Notes: generated by a model from the sequence alone, not told the origin. Shown: positions 15,504-22,507, numbered from the stretch's first letter. The stretch is DNA of 32,011 bases from Flavobacteriaceae bacterium (GCA_028277085.1 JANQHL010000054.1:1-32011); one strand, 5' to 3'. Translations and numbers: made by a program.

Positions 15504-15547
15504 TTGACCAAGATCATTTTATGGTCCTTTCCAAAAGCTTACTTTCT
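15504..15547 (+). promoter_or_regulatory. Operator and -7 box for coiled-coil gene 1
   Basis: TTGACCAAGATCAT (15504-15517), then TACTTTCT (15540-15547) after 22 bp; the box matches only TAnnTT. Predicted start is near 15553, 20 bases before the ATG. Confidence 0.7.
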
Positions 15548-15572
15548 GGGCTAACCCAGAAAGTACTAAGCC

Positions 15573-15986
15573 ATGGCAAAGATCCAGGAAAAAAAAATTC
15601 AGGAGTCGCATTCTGAGCTACAGCAATGGCAATCCAATATTGACTTTATTCAGGATGAAATGCAATTTATAAATAAGCTGTTGCACTCCTATGTTTTTGA
15701 ACCAAGAACCCCTAATCTCTTTGAGCGATTGGAACAATTCAAAAAAAGGCTTTTGGCTAGTAAAGAAAATCAGGAAAGCCTTAGGCTGGAGATCACAAAC
15801 CACGAAAACGAAATAGGCGGTATTATGGAATGCTCCTCTTTACCTATTAGTGATTCTGAATATTGCAAAAAACACGAAGCACTGAAGGAAAAAATGCTCC
15901 GGTATTTAGAAGACTACCATACGTTAAAGTCGGCAATATATGCTTACGCCGGATCTATCCTAAAACAGCGAAAACCGGCAAGTTGA
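15573..15986 (+). CDS. Coiled-coil protein of unknown function (paralog 1)
   Basis: A 137-residue soluble helical protein. Visible elements: ELQQWQSNIDFIQDEMQFINKLL (residues about 15-37), a linker, a heptad-rich helix RLEQFKKRLLASKENQESL, HENEIGGIM, then a last long helix HEALKEKMLRYLEDYHTLKSAIYAYAGSILKQRKP. The same blocks in the same order occur in the next gene (W.S...F..DE..F.N.L; HEN; Y...Y.T.KS.I.....I.K.R), so the two are paralogs. I do not recognise the family. It has its own operator promoter and is followed by the operator of its paralog, so the pair are separate but co-regulated units. Confidence 0.75.
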   Translation: MAKIQEKKIQESHSELQQWQSNIDFIQDEMQFINKLLHSYVFEPRTPNLFERLEQFKKRLLASKENQESLRLEITNHENEIGGIMECSSLPISDSEYCKKHEALKEKMLRYLEDYHTLKSAIYAYAGSILKQRKPAS

Positions 15987-16026
15987 TGAATATCATTTTA
16001 TTGCGAAAAGAACTCCCATAAATTTA
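15983..16026 (+). promoter_or_regulatory. Operator and -7 box for coiled-coil gene 2 (and perhaps ldhA)
   Basis: TTGATGAATATCAT (15983-15996), then TAAATTTA (16019-16026) after 22 bp. The operator's first bases overlap the stop codon of the preceding gene (TGA, 15984-15986). The leader to the ATG at 16094 is about 60 bases, the longest in the set. Confidence 0.72.
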
Positions 16027-16093
16027 ATGAACGCACTACCTGAAAACTGATACTATCCCTAAAGTTCCGGTAGTCGAGAAAATTATATTGGCA

Positions 16094-16528
16094 ATGAATT
16101 CTAAAAAAACCTATATAGAATGGTTAAGTGGAGAGGAACTACACCAGGAATCACTGGCTTGGGCTTCCGAGTTAAAATTTGCCCGGGACGAGCAACGGTT
16201 TTTGAACGATTTGATTAAGGAAAATACCCTCGATCTGGTAGACACAAAAATCTTTGATCAGGTAAAACCTGTGGTAAGCTCCCTGGACATATCAGAAAAA
16301 AAATTAAACCCATTACTCAAGCAAGTACAGCTACACGAGAATCAGTTACGGATCATGGTAGATGATGTAGATCAGTTGAAAATGGAAGGTGCTTATTTGG
16401 AGACTCATGCTGATTTAGCGAATCAGTTAGATCATTATTTTAGCGAATACAAAACCGCAAAGTCTAAAATTTTCGAGATCATTTCTAAAATAATGAAGAA
16501 ACGAAGACAAAAAAGGTTACTAAATTAA
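16094..16528 (+). CDS. Coiled-coil protein of unknown function (paralog 2)
   Basis: A 144-residue helical protein starting at the ATG at 16094 (a TTG two codons earlier is unlikely). Blocks shared with the preceding gene: LAWASELKFARDEQRFLNDLI, LHENQLRIM, and a C-terminal helix ADLANQLDHYFSEYKTAKSKIFEIISKIMKKRRQKR ending in a strongly basic tail. No known domain is recognised. A basic tail after a coiled coil could contact nucleic acid or membrane, but that is speculation. A weak hairpin (16541-16561) separates it from the lipoprotein gene 48 bases downstream, so read-through into the lipoprotein/ldhA pair is plausible. Confidence 0.75.
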   Translation: MNSKKTYIEWLSGEELHQESLAWASELKFARDEQRFLNDLIKENTLDLVDTKIFDQVKPVVSSLDISEKKLNPLLKQVQLHENQLRIMVDDVDQLKMEGAYLETHADLANQLDHYFSEYKTAKSKIFEIISKIMKKRRQKRLLN

Positions 16529-16540
16529 ATGTCATAAGCT

Positions 16541-16564
16541 ATCTGAATACAATTTTCAGATTTT
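16541..16564 (+). terminator. Weak hairpin between coiled-coil gene 2 and the lipoprotein gene
   Basis: ATCTGAA (16541-16547) pairs with TTCAGAT (16555-16561) around a 7-base loop, followed by TTT. It is AT-rich and short, so at best a partial terminator or attenuator. Confidence 0.3.
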
Positions 16565-16576
16565 AACAAAGAACTC

Positions 16577-17233
16577 ATGAAAAAAATCATCGTACTTATA
16601 GTATTGTTAACCACGGGCTGCTCATCCACAAGCCTTGTTACCAATTGGAAGAATCCTGATATCGTACTATTCGATGCGTATAAGGTACTCATTGTTGGAA
16701 TGACGCAAAATGAAGCAGCCAGGGAAAAATTTGAGACCAGACTTCAAAAGGAATTCACCAAACGCAACGTGGAGTCTTTCAGGAGTATTGATCTTTTTGA
16801 TATAGAATTCACCTCATCCGAAAAATCGGAACAAGAGCTGTCAGATGTAGAACAGCAACTCTTGGACAAGGATTTTGATGCTATTTTGTTTACCAAGGTT
16901 GTCGGCTCACAAAACAGGCAAACCTTTCGAAAACGGGTATCAAATGTGGACCGTTTTATTAACACTTTCAGAGACGACTATTTAGAACACCAGCCTATTT
17001 ATTATGACCAGGGCTATTATGATGAATTTACCGTGTACCAGGCGGAGACTTCCTTATACTGTATTTGCGTGGATAAAGAAAGGGAGCTTATCTGGAGGGG
17101 AAATATAGATGTAATGGATCCTAGCAATATTGACAAGAGTATAAAAGATTACATCAAACTGGTCGTATTTGCATTGGAAGAACAAGACATTATCTTTCAC
17201 AAATACCGGGAAAATGAAGGTACTAATTTATAG
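16577..17233 (+). CDS. Lipoprotein of unknown function
   Basis: A 218-residue protein with a lipoprotein signal: MKKIIVLIVLLTTGC, with the lipobox cysteine at residue 15, then a serine/threonine linker and TNWKNPD. The mature part looks alternately alpha/beta (VLIVGMTQNEAAREKFETRLQKEF, then ESFRSIDLF, then DFDAILFTKVVG), a pattern seen in DUF4136-like lipoproteins of Bacteroidota. A tyrosine-rich stretch (EHQPIYYDQGYYDE) follows, then a strand RELIWRGNIDVMDPSN. It should face the periplasm, anchored to a membrane. Its 3' end overlaps the D-lactate dehydrogenase gene by 20 bases, implying translational coupling. The DUF4136 resemblance is tentative. Confidence 0.75.
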   Translation: MKKIIVLIVLLTTGCSSTSLVTNWKNPDIVLFDAYKVLIVGMTQNEAAREKFETRLQKEFTKRNVESFRSIDLFDIEFTSSEKSEQELSDVEQQLLDKDFDAILFTKVVGSQNRQTFRKRVSNVDRFINTFRDDYLEHQPIYYDQGYYDEFTVYQAETSLYCICVDKERELIWRGNIDVMDPSNIDKSIKDYIKLVVFALEEQDIIFHKYRENEGTNL

Positions 17234-18221
17234 CACCAAGGAGTTTGAGCTTGAAAAGCTAAAAAAAGCCAATAACAACAAGCACAAAATCACTTATGTT
17301 TCCGATGCCCTGGATAGTACCACAGCGACCCTGGCGGCAGGATACGACGCGATTTCCATTTTTTCCGGGGATGACGCCTCTTTGGTCGTACTCGAAATAT
17401 TAAAAGAACTTGAAGTAAGGTATATAAGTCTACGATCGGCCGGTTACAACAATGTAAGCGTCAAATCGGCAAAACGGATTGGTCTTAGAGTCGCCAATGC
17501 CCCGGAATACTCTCCTCACGCCATTGCAGAACACGCCATTTGTTTAGTGTTAGGATGGAACAGAAGGTTAATTACGGCCAACAAGCAGGTACAACAGTAT
17601 AACTTTCTGCTAAATAATTTGATTGGTTTTAACCTGGATGGAAAAACTGTGGGCATCATTGGTACAGGAAGGATTGGTTCTATTTTGGTAAAGCTATTTC
17701 ACGCTTTCGGATGTGAGCTACTTGCCACCGATCTTGTGCACAACCATTTCCTGGAAAATCAGTACGATCTGGAGTATGTTAGCCTAAAAGAACTGTGCAA
17801 AAGATCAGACATCATCAGTATTAATGTCCCTTTGACCAGTGACACCCACTATATGCTCAATACCCCATTGTTCCAGGTAATGAAACCCAATGCTGTATTG
17901 GTAAATACTGCAAGAGGAGGTATCGTACATACCGGCGACCTGCTGAAAGCCTTAAAAAATGGCACAATCGGCGGTTATGCCACGGATGTCTACGAAAAAG
18001 AAAAAGGGATCTTCTTCAGGGATAACAGTTTTTCAGGGATTTCCGATGAACAACTTAAGGAGTTGATCGCTTTACCGAACACCCTTGTAACGCCCCATCA
18101 GGCATTTGTTACTGAAGAGGCGCTGCAAAATATTGCCGAAACCACGATTTATAATCTGGATTGTTGGGAGGAGAACAGAACCTGTAAAAACGAATTGGAA
18201 TACGGAACGGTAATACTATAA
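17214..18221 (+). CDS. ldhA: D-lactate dehydrogenase (2-hydroxyacid dehydrogenase)
   Basis: A 335-residue enzyme reducing pyruvate to D-lactate with NADH, a fermentative step that regenerates NAD+. The nucleotide-binding motif is GIIGTGRIG (147-155). Catalytic residues fall where the D-LDH family has them: Arg234 in NTARGG, Glu263 in DVYEKEKG and His295 in TPHQAF. The FFRDNSFSGISDEQL segment is typical of LdhA rather than of other 2-hydroxyacid dehydrogenases. I start at the ATG at 17214 (MKVLIYSTKEFE), which overlaps the lipoprotein gene by 20 bases; the longer frame to 17169 is not family-like. The 3' end overlaps the convergent cardiolipin synthase gene by 6 bases. Its place beside operator-driven stress genes fits induction under low oxygen, but no operator lies directly upstream. 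Confidence 0.9.
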   Translation: MKVLIYSTKEFELEKLKKANNNKHKITYVSDALDSTTATLAAGYDAISIFSGDDASLVVLEILKELEVRYISLRSAGYNNVSVKSAKRIGLRVANAPEYSPHAIAEHAICLVLGWNRRLITANKQVQQYNFLLNNLIGFNLDGKTVGIIGTGRIGSILVKLFHAFGCELLATDLVHNHFLENQYDLEYVSLKELCKRSDIISINVPLTSDTHYMLNTPLFQVMKPNAVLVNTARGGIVHTGDLLKALKNGTIGGYATDVYEKEKGIFFRDNSFSGISDEQLKELIALPNTLVTPHQAFVTEEALQNIAETTIYNLDCWEENRTCKNELEYGTVIL

Positions 18222-19619
18222 CAGCGGACTTAACAGTTTGGCGGTTCCTTCAAGTATTCTTTCCGGCCATTTTCTTTGCTGATGTTGGGCATAATCCAAT
18301 TGTATGGATCTTGAGCTATCCGCTAAAAAATTAGCCTTAAGCGATTTGCTTATTGCGGGATCATAAATGATTGCATTTACCTCATAATTTTGTTGCAGGC
18401 TTCTATCATCAAGATTGGCTGTCCCTATGCTGGCAATGGTATCATCACTCACCATTATCTTGCTGTGCAAAAACCCATCGGGGTGAAGGTATACTTTGAT
18501 ACCCGCTTTCAAATAGCCTTCAAAATAGGCTCTTACACACCAGTCCACAACTTTTATATCTGTCGAAAAAGACAATAACAATCTCACATCCACCCCACTT
18601 AGCGCAGCAGTGTGCAAACTTTGCAGAATGGCCTGGTTCGGTATAATGTATGGGTTAGTGATGTAGAGGTATTCTTTTGCCTGATTGATCATAGAAAAAT
18701 AGACCTGTTCCATGATCGCAAAGTCATCATCCGGACCACTTGGGACAATTTGGATTAAAGTATTCCCTGCTGCCCTGTTTTCCCCGAGTGGTTTGGTGTT
18801 TGTCTGCACTTTCTGCCCACTTGCCAGGTACCAATCGGCTAGAAAAATTCGATTTAAAAAGCCTGTGGCGCCCCCTGTTATTTTAATATGGGTGTCATGC
18901 CATTTCCCAAGGGAAGGATCTCCTTTCAGGTATTTATCTGAAATATTGATCCCCCCGGTAAAACCCACCTCGTTATCTACCACAATAATTTTTCTATGGT
19001 TCCTGTAGTTCAGAGAAGCCAGGAATTTACTGAACCTAAAAGGAAGAAACTGCTCCACGGCAACGCCAGCTTCTTTTAACCTTTTAATGTAGGACCCGCT
19101 TAAGGAATAACTTCCCACCCCATCATACAACAAGCGAACAGTAACATTTTCTTTTACCTTCCTTTCAAAAAGCTGTAACAGCCTTTCTGCAAGCTCCCCT
19201 TCTTCAAAAATGTAATACTGTATGTGAATATGGTCGTTTGCCGCTTCCAAAGCATTAAAAATGGATTCAAAAGTCTCCTTTCCATCCTCTAATATGGAAA
19301 GCGCATTCGATGATGTTATGGCAGATCCGGTGGTATGTGTTATTAGGTTAGCAAGCTTCTCGTTGACGTCCAATTCGGGAGGACTCCCCGTTTCAAGCTG
19401 GGGTAGCCCGTCAAAAAACTCCTTCTTTAGCCCGTAGAGTTTATTTTTGCGCCGATTCCTTCCCAACAGAAGATACAGTAAAACCCCACCCACAGGGATC
19501 GTAAAAATAGCCAATAACCAGGCCAGGGTTTTGCTAGGGCGTACCCCATTCAACAACAAACTTATGATCATTGAAAAGGCAATCAGCAAGTAGATTACTA
19601 TTACGATAACCAGCAGCAT
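18216..19619 (-). CDS. cls: Cardiolipin synthase (phospholipase D family)
   Basis: A 467-residue membrane enzyme that condenses phosphatidylglycerol molecules to cardiolipin. Two N-terminal membrane helices (residues about 1-23 and 33-52, with RPSKTLAWLLAIFTIPVGGVLLYLLLGR) precede two phospholipase-D domains. The first HKD motif is HRKIIVVD followed by GFTGGINISD; the second is HSKIMVSDD followed by GTANLDDRS. Both are intact, so the enzyme should be active. Length and order match bacterial ClsA-type synthases. It has its own operator promoter on the minus strand (19642-19685), back to back with the Hsp20 promoter, so membrane remodelling appears to be part of the same regulon. It converges on ldhA with a 6-base overlap. 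Confidence 0.93.
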   Translation of the reverse strand: MLLVIVIVIYLLIAFSMIISLLLNGVRPSKTLAWLLAIFTIPVGGVLLYLLLGRNRRKNKLYGLKKEFFDGLPQLETGSPPELDVNEKLANLITHTTGSAITSSNALSILEDGKETFESIFNALEAANDHIHIQYYIFEEGELAERLLQLFERKVKENVTVRLLYDGVGSYSLSGSYIKRLKEAGVAVEQFLPFRFSKFLASLNYRNHRKIIVVDNEVGFTGGINISDKYLKGDPSLGKWHDTHIKITGGATGFLNRIFLADWYLASGQKVQTNTKPLGENRAAGNTLIQIVPSGPDDDFAIMEQVYFSMINQAKEYLYITNPYIIPNQAILQSLHTAALSGVDVRLLLSFSTDIKVVDWCVRAYFEGYLKAGIKVYLHPDGFLHSKIMVSDDTIASIGTANLDDRSLQQNYEVNAIIYDPAISKSLKANFLADSSRSIQLDYAQHQQRKWPERILEGTAKLLSPLL

Positions 19620-19641
19620 AAAGCGTTTTGAATAGTATACG

Positions 19642-19685
19642 CTAAACTAGAATAAAGTTATGACCGTAAAAATGACCATGGTCAA
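19642..19685 (-). promoter_or_regulatory. Operator and -7 box for cardiolipin synthase
   Basis: On the minus strand TTGACCATGGTCAT (19685-19672) is followed 22 bp later by TAGTTTAG (19649-19642). Predicted start is near 19636, 17 bases before the ATG. Confidence 0.75.
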
Positions 19686-19782
19686 GAACGGCGATACAAA
19701 TACATCAAAATATCCTAAACAATGGGGAGCTAATTACATCGTATCGAAACCATTTTCCATAAGCAGTAAAACGTCCTTTCCA

Positions 19783-19826
19783 CTGATCCAGATCATTTCC
19801 AAAATACGCGTTGCCCGTTATATTCG
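19783..19826 (+). promoter_or_regulatory. Operator and -7 box for hsp20
   Basis: CTGATCCAGATCAT (19783-19796), then TATATTCG (19819-19826) after 22 bp. The leader to the ATG at 19869 is about 37 bases. The 97 bases between this operator and the cls operator (19686-19782) show no other clear signal. Confidence 0.75.
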
Positions 19827-19868
19827 AAGAAGACAAAAAATTGTATGGATTAACTAAAAAACAAAATT

Positions 19869-20336
19869 ATGTCATTAACAAAATTTAGAAGAAGAAGGCC
19901 CTTCGGTGACTTAGTCCGATCAAACTTCTTTGACATGGATGATTTTTTTGACGATCGTTTCTGGAACGATGACTTTGCAACTGGGCGTTTCTGGACAGGG
20001 AAAACTGTAGAACCTGCTTTAAACATCAAAGAGACCGAAAACGATTTTCAAATTGAATTGGCTGCGCCAGGATTTGCGAAGAAGGATTTTGAAATTACCA
20101 TTGAAGACGGATGTCTTAACATTTCCGGGGAAAAATCGACTTCGGAAGCGGAAAAGGAAGATAACTACACCCGAAGAGAATTTAGTTACCATTCCTTCAA
20201 ACGTTCTTTACAACTTCCTGAAAACGTGAAAGAAGAAGCAATGAAAGCGCACTACGAACATGGTATTCTCAGCTTTAACCTGGCCAAAAAAGAAGCAACA
20301 AAAAAGCAAAAACCTAAAGTGATCGAAATAGATTAG
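19869..20336 (+). CDS. Small heat-shock protein, Hsp20/alpha-crystallin family
   Basis: A 155-residue ATP-independent holdase chaperone. The N-terminal arm is rich in Asp, Phe and Trp (FFDMDDFFDDRFWNDDF). The alpha-crystallin domain runs from about residue 47 to 140 (EPALNIKETENDFQIELAAPGFAKKDFEITIEDG...LNISGE...GILSFNLAK) and the C-terminal IxI motif is IEI (153-155 region). Hsp20 proteins form oligomers that hold unfolded proteins in the cytoplasm. It has its own operator promoter (19783-19826). The second REC-Crp regulator follows after 112 bases, and the gap contains a long inverted repeat that may limit read-through. An Hsp20 among USPs recalls HspX in the mycobacterial DosR regulon. Confidence 0.95.
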   Translation: MSLTKFRRRRPFGDLVRSNFFDMDDFFDDRFWNDDFATGRFWTGKTVEPALNIKETENDFQIELAAPGFAKKDFEITIEDGCLNISGEKSTSEAEKEDNYTRREFSYHSFKRSLQLPENVKEEAMKAHYEHGILSFNLAKKEATKKQKPKVIEID

Positions 20337-20356
20337 CATTAGAATTATCGATCAAG

Positions 20357-20419
20357 AACACCTTCTTGCCAAATGTTCCAGGACTACAAACATCCTTTTG
20401 GGAAGGGCAAGAAGGTGTT
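20357..20419 (+). repeat. 14-bp inverted repeat between hsp20 and the second REC-Crp gene
   Basis: AACACCTTCTTGCC (20357-20370) and GGCAAGAAGGTGTT (20406-20419) are perfect inverted copies 35 bases apart. The left arm can alternatively fold on itself (CAAGAA-CACC-TTCTTG, 20353-20368), so two mutually exclusive RNA structures are possible. The right arm ends 30 bases before the ATG at 20449. No long T tract follows. It could be an attenuator, a processing site or an mRNA-stability element for hsp20. Confidence 0.7.
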
Positions 20420-20448
20420 TCCCTTACCCATTTGCCGAAAACAGCACA

Positions 20449-21519
20449 ATGAGAAAAGTACTTTTAATAGAAGATGATAAGGATGTCCTTGAAAACACTG
20501 CAACCATTTTGGAATTCGCAAATTATGAAGTGGCCACTGCAGAGAACGGAAAAATAGGGATTTCCAAAGCCAAGGCCTTTATGCCAGACATCATTGTAAG
20601 CGATATAATGATGCCTGAAATGGATGGATACGCAGTTCTGGAAACATTACATCAAGACCCGAATACGGCCAGTATCCCATTTATTTTCTTAACGGCTAAA
20701 AGCGAGCGGAAAGATATGCGAACGGCAATGTCTTTAGGAGCTGATGATTACCTTATTAAGCCCTTTGAGGAACAGGATCTTTTACAGGCCCTAGATATAC
20801 GTTTACGAAAAAACGACTTTTTAAGACTGCAATTCTCAAAGAGTTTGGGTGGTATAAACACTTTTTTTAAAGAAGCCTCGGAGTATTTTGGCATGGAGTT
20901 GCTTTCCAAGAACCATAAAACCAGGAAGTTTCAAACCGGAGAGGAAATTTACAGAGAGGCAGATCCCGCCAATTTTCTTCACTTCATTCAGAAAGGTAAC
21001 GTGAAAACTTTTAAAATGACCGAATGTGGCAAGGAATTAATCACCGGAATGCATGGCAAAGGAGATTTTATAGGGCAACTCTCTTTACTGAACCATTCAG
21101 GAACGTATTTAGAAACAGCCACTGTTTTAGAGGATACAGAAATTTTATGCATTCCCAAGCAAGACTTTACCACCCTGGTATATGGTAATAAAGCCGTTTC
21201 CAATAAATTCCTGGACTTAATTTCCAATGATCTTATCCATGTTCAGGAGCAACTAATAGATATGGCTTTCTCCTCTGTTAAGCGTCGTGCAGCAAAGGCG
21301 TTACTTGATCTTCACGAAAAAGGACTGATGGAAAATCTGGATCAGTCCGGCCTTGATATTCCAAGGGAAGATTTTGCAGCTATTATCGGAACCGCGACCG
21401 AAACTGCAATACGCGCCCTGTCCGAATTCAAACAAATGGGATATGTTGGTGTGGGCACAAAAAAAAGATTGGTTTTGTTAGATATCAGGGGTTTAAAGCA
21501 AGTCGCCGAATTTGGTTAA
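20449..21519 (+). CDS. Second REC-Crp/Fnr hybrid response regulator
   Basis: A 356-residue paralog of the regulator at 7161. The receiver domain (1-123) has D9/D10, phospho-acceptor D52 (SDIMMPEMDG) and K104 (LIKPFEE). The Crp-type effector domain covers about 155-245 and the helix-turn-helix about 270-350, with recognition helix GTATETAIRAL (E318, R322), nearly identical in key positions to its paralog. No kinase gene lies next to it, so it is an orphan that may be phosphorylated by the kinase at 5654 or by another. The start is the ATG at 20449 (MRKVLLIEDDKD); the open frame upstream to 20398 crosses the inverted repeat and does not look like protein. It has no operator of its own and probably depends partly on hsp20 read-through. 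Confidence 0.92.
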   Translation: MRKVLLIEDDKDVLENTATILEFANYEVATAENGKIGISKAKAFMPDIIVSDIMMPEMDGYAVLETLHQDPNTASIPFIFLTAKSERKDMRTAMSLGADDYLIKPFEEQDLLQALDIRLRKNDFLRLQFSKSLGGINTFFKEASEYFGMELLSKNHKTRKFQTGEEIYREADPANFLHFIQKGNVKTFKMTECGKELITGMHGKGDFIGQLSLLNHSGTYLETATVLEDTEILCIPKQDFTTLVYGNKAVSNKFLDLISNDLIHVQEQLIDMAFSSVKRRAAKALLDLHEKGLMENLDQSGLDIPREDFAAIIGTATETAIRALSEFKQMGYVGVGTKKRLVLLDIRGLKQVAEFG

Positions 21520-21634
21520 AACAAGAAAACTCCGGAGCTACACCATCTTGATTGGTTTTGCAAAATCCTTCACATGTATTGGCAGTCAAATCGCATGAAA
21601 AAGAAGTACTCTTCCACTGCTTTTGAATAAAAAC

Positions 21635-21678
21635 ATGATAGCTATCATTTTGAAGGCGAGGCACTTCTGCTAATTTAG
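21635..21678 (+). promoter_or_regulatory. Operator and -7 box for the FMN-binding/GNAT unit
   Basis: ATGATAGCTATCAT (21635-21648) is a perfect 14-base palindrome including its centre, followed 22 bp later by TAATTTAG (21671-21678). Predicted start is near 21684, 16 bases before the USP remnant. Confidence 0.78.
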
Positions 21679-21699
21679 TTACTCCTTAAGTTCTGTCGA

Positions 21700-21825
21700 T
21701 TGAAAACGATTCTACATGCTACCGATTTTTCGGACAATGTCGCAGCAGCACTAAAATATGCCCATTTTATTGTATGTTGCTGGAATACGCCTAGCGCCAT
21801 GCGAGTCTTCCATTATTACAACACG
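21700..21825 (+). pseudogene. N-terminal remnant of a universal stress protein
   Basis: From a TTG at 21700 the frame reads MKTILHATDFSDNVAAALKYAHFI, unmistakably the first strand and helix of the USPs in this window (K.ILLPTDFS.NA..A..YA). Similarity continues weakly to about residue 42 (MRVFHYYNTA, compare CIFHLLNTYTP in the USP at 10069). Beyond that the frame runs on to 21915 without USP likeness and overlaps the start of the next gene. The rest of the USP (over 230 residues) is missing. The ATG has become TTG. Its operator promoter is intact and sits at the usual distance. The simplest reading is a deletion that fused a USP promoter to the downstream operon; a short expressed leader peptide is the alternative. 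Confidence 0.7.
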
Positions 21826-21850
21826 GCTAATACCAAAAAAAATAGCAATC

Positions 21851-22507
21851 ATGAAAACACCGTTAATTACCCTACTGTTACTTTTCGCCCTCTGGAGTTG
21901 CAGGCAAACTGCTAAGGTAGAGATCGAAGAACCCCAGACTACGACAAAGAAAATCACTTTTAAAGTACCATCCGCAATAAAAGAGCTGGCAGAATTCTGT
22001 GATTTGCAAGTATCCGATTCCACTGATGTAAATGATACTTTTGGTTTTTTCCTGGTAAACAGCAACGGAGCTGTGGAGCCGGCGTCCATGGTTGCGGCAG
22101 TGGATAGCTATAAGGCGCTAATCCGGTCGGGCACTGTAACTAACTTCCCAATATTTGAAATTCAAAATACCCCAAATGCTATCCTTACCGTTGCAGGTAA
22201 AGGGTATGGCGGGATGATATGGGGAAAGTTTTTGGTAAACAAAAATACCTTTGAAGTCTCCAGAGTAGCTTTTGAGCATAAGGCCGAATCAGAAGGATAT
22301 GGCACCGGTATAACGCTTTCCACCTTTGAAAACCAGTTTGTGGGCCCAAAAATCAGTTTTGAGGAAAACACATTTGGGCTGGACAATGGAAAAAATACCA
22401 TTGATGGGGTCTCCGGTGCAACGGTAACTTATAAGGCCGTGGTAGATATGGTGAATGAAGGACTGAAAAACTATGAACCGTACTTAAATGGCCAACAAAC
22501 AGAATGA
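21851..22507 (+). CDS. FMN-binding lipoprotein (RnfG/NqrC-like domain)
   Basis: A 218-residue protein from the ATG at 21851. A lipoprotein-like signal peptide (MKTPLITLLLLFALWSC, Cys17) precedes a periplasmic FMN-binding domain. The covalent flavinylation motif is DGVSGATVT, with Thr191 the expected FMN-phosphate attachment site as in RnfG/NqrC and ApbE substrates. The upstream ESEGYGTGI resembles the 'ETPGLG' loop of that family. An electron-transfer role in the envelope is inferred. No ApbE flavin transferase is visible here and would have to be elsewhere. It lies directly after the USP remnant and should be driven from the operator promoter at 21635-21678. The GNAT gene follows 15 bases later. 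Confidence 0.85.
   Translation: MKTPLITLLLLFALWSCRQTAKVEIEEPQTTTKKITFKVPSAIKELAEFCDLQVSDSTDVNDTFGFFLVNSNGAVEPASMVAAVDSYKALIRSGTVTNFPIFEIQNTPNAILTVAGKGYGGMIWGKFLVNKNTFEVSRVAFEHKAESEGYGTGITLSTFENQFVGPKISFEENTFGLDNGKNTIDGVSGATVTYKAVVDMVNEGLKNYEPYLNGQQTE

Noticed and set aside
16027-16050. A seven-codon upstream ORF before coiled-coil gene 2
   Set aside because: Its ATG lies at or before the predicted transcription start near 16032, so it is probably not transcribed.
19660-19857. A 65-residue plus-strand ORF upstream of hsp20
   Set aside because: It spans both the cls operator (19672-19685) and the hsp20 operator and -7 box, looks like no protein family, and is basic and low in structure. It is intergenic regulatory DNA.
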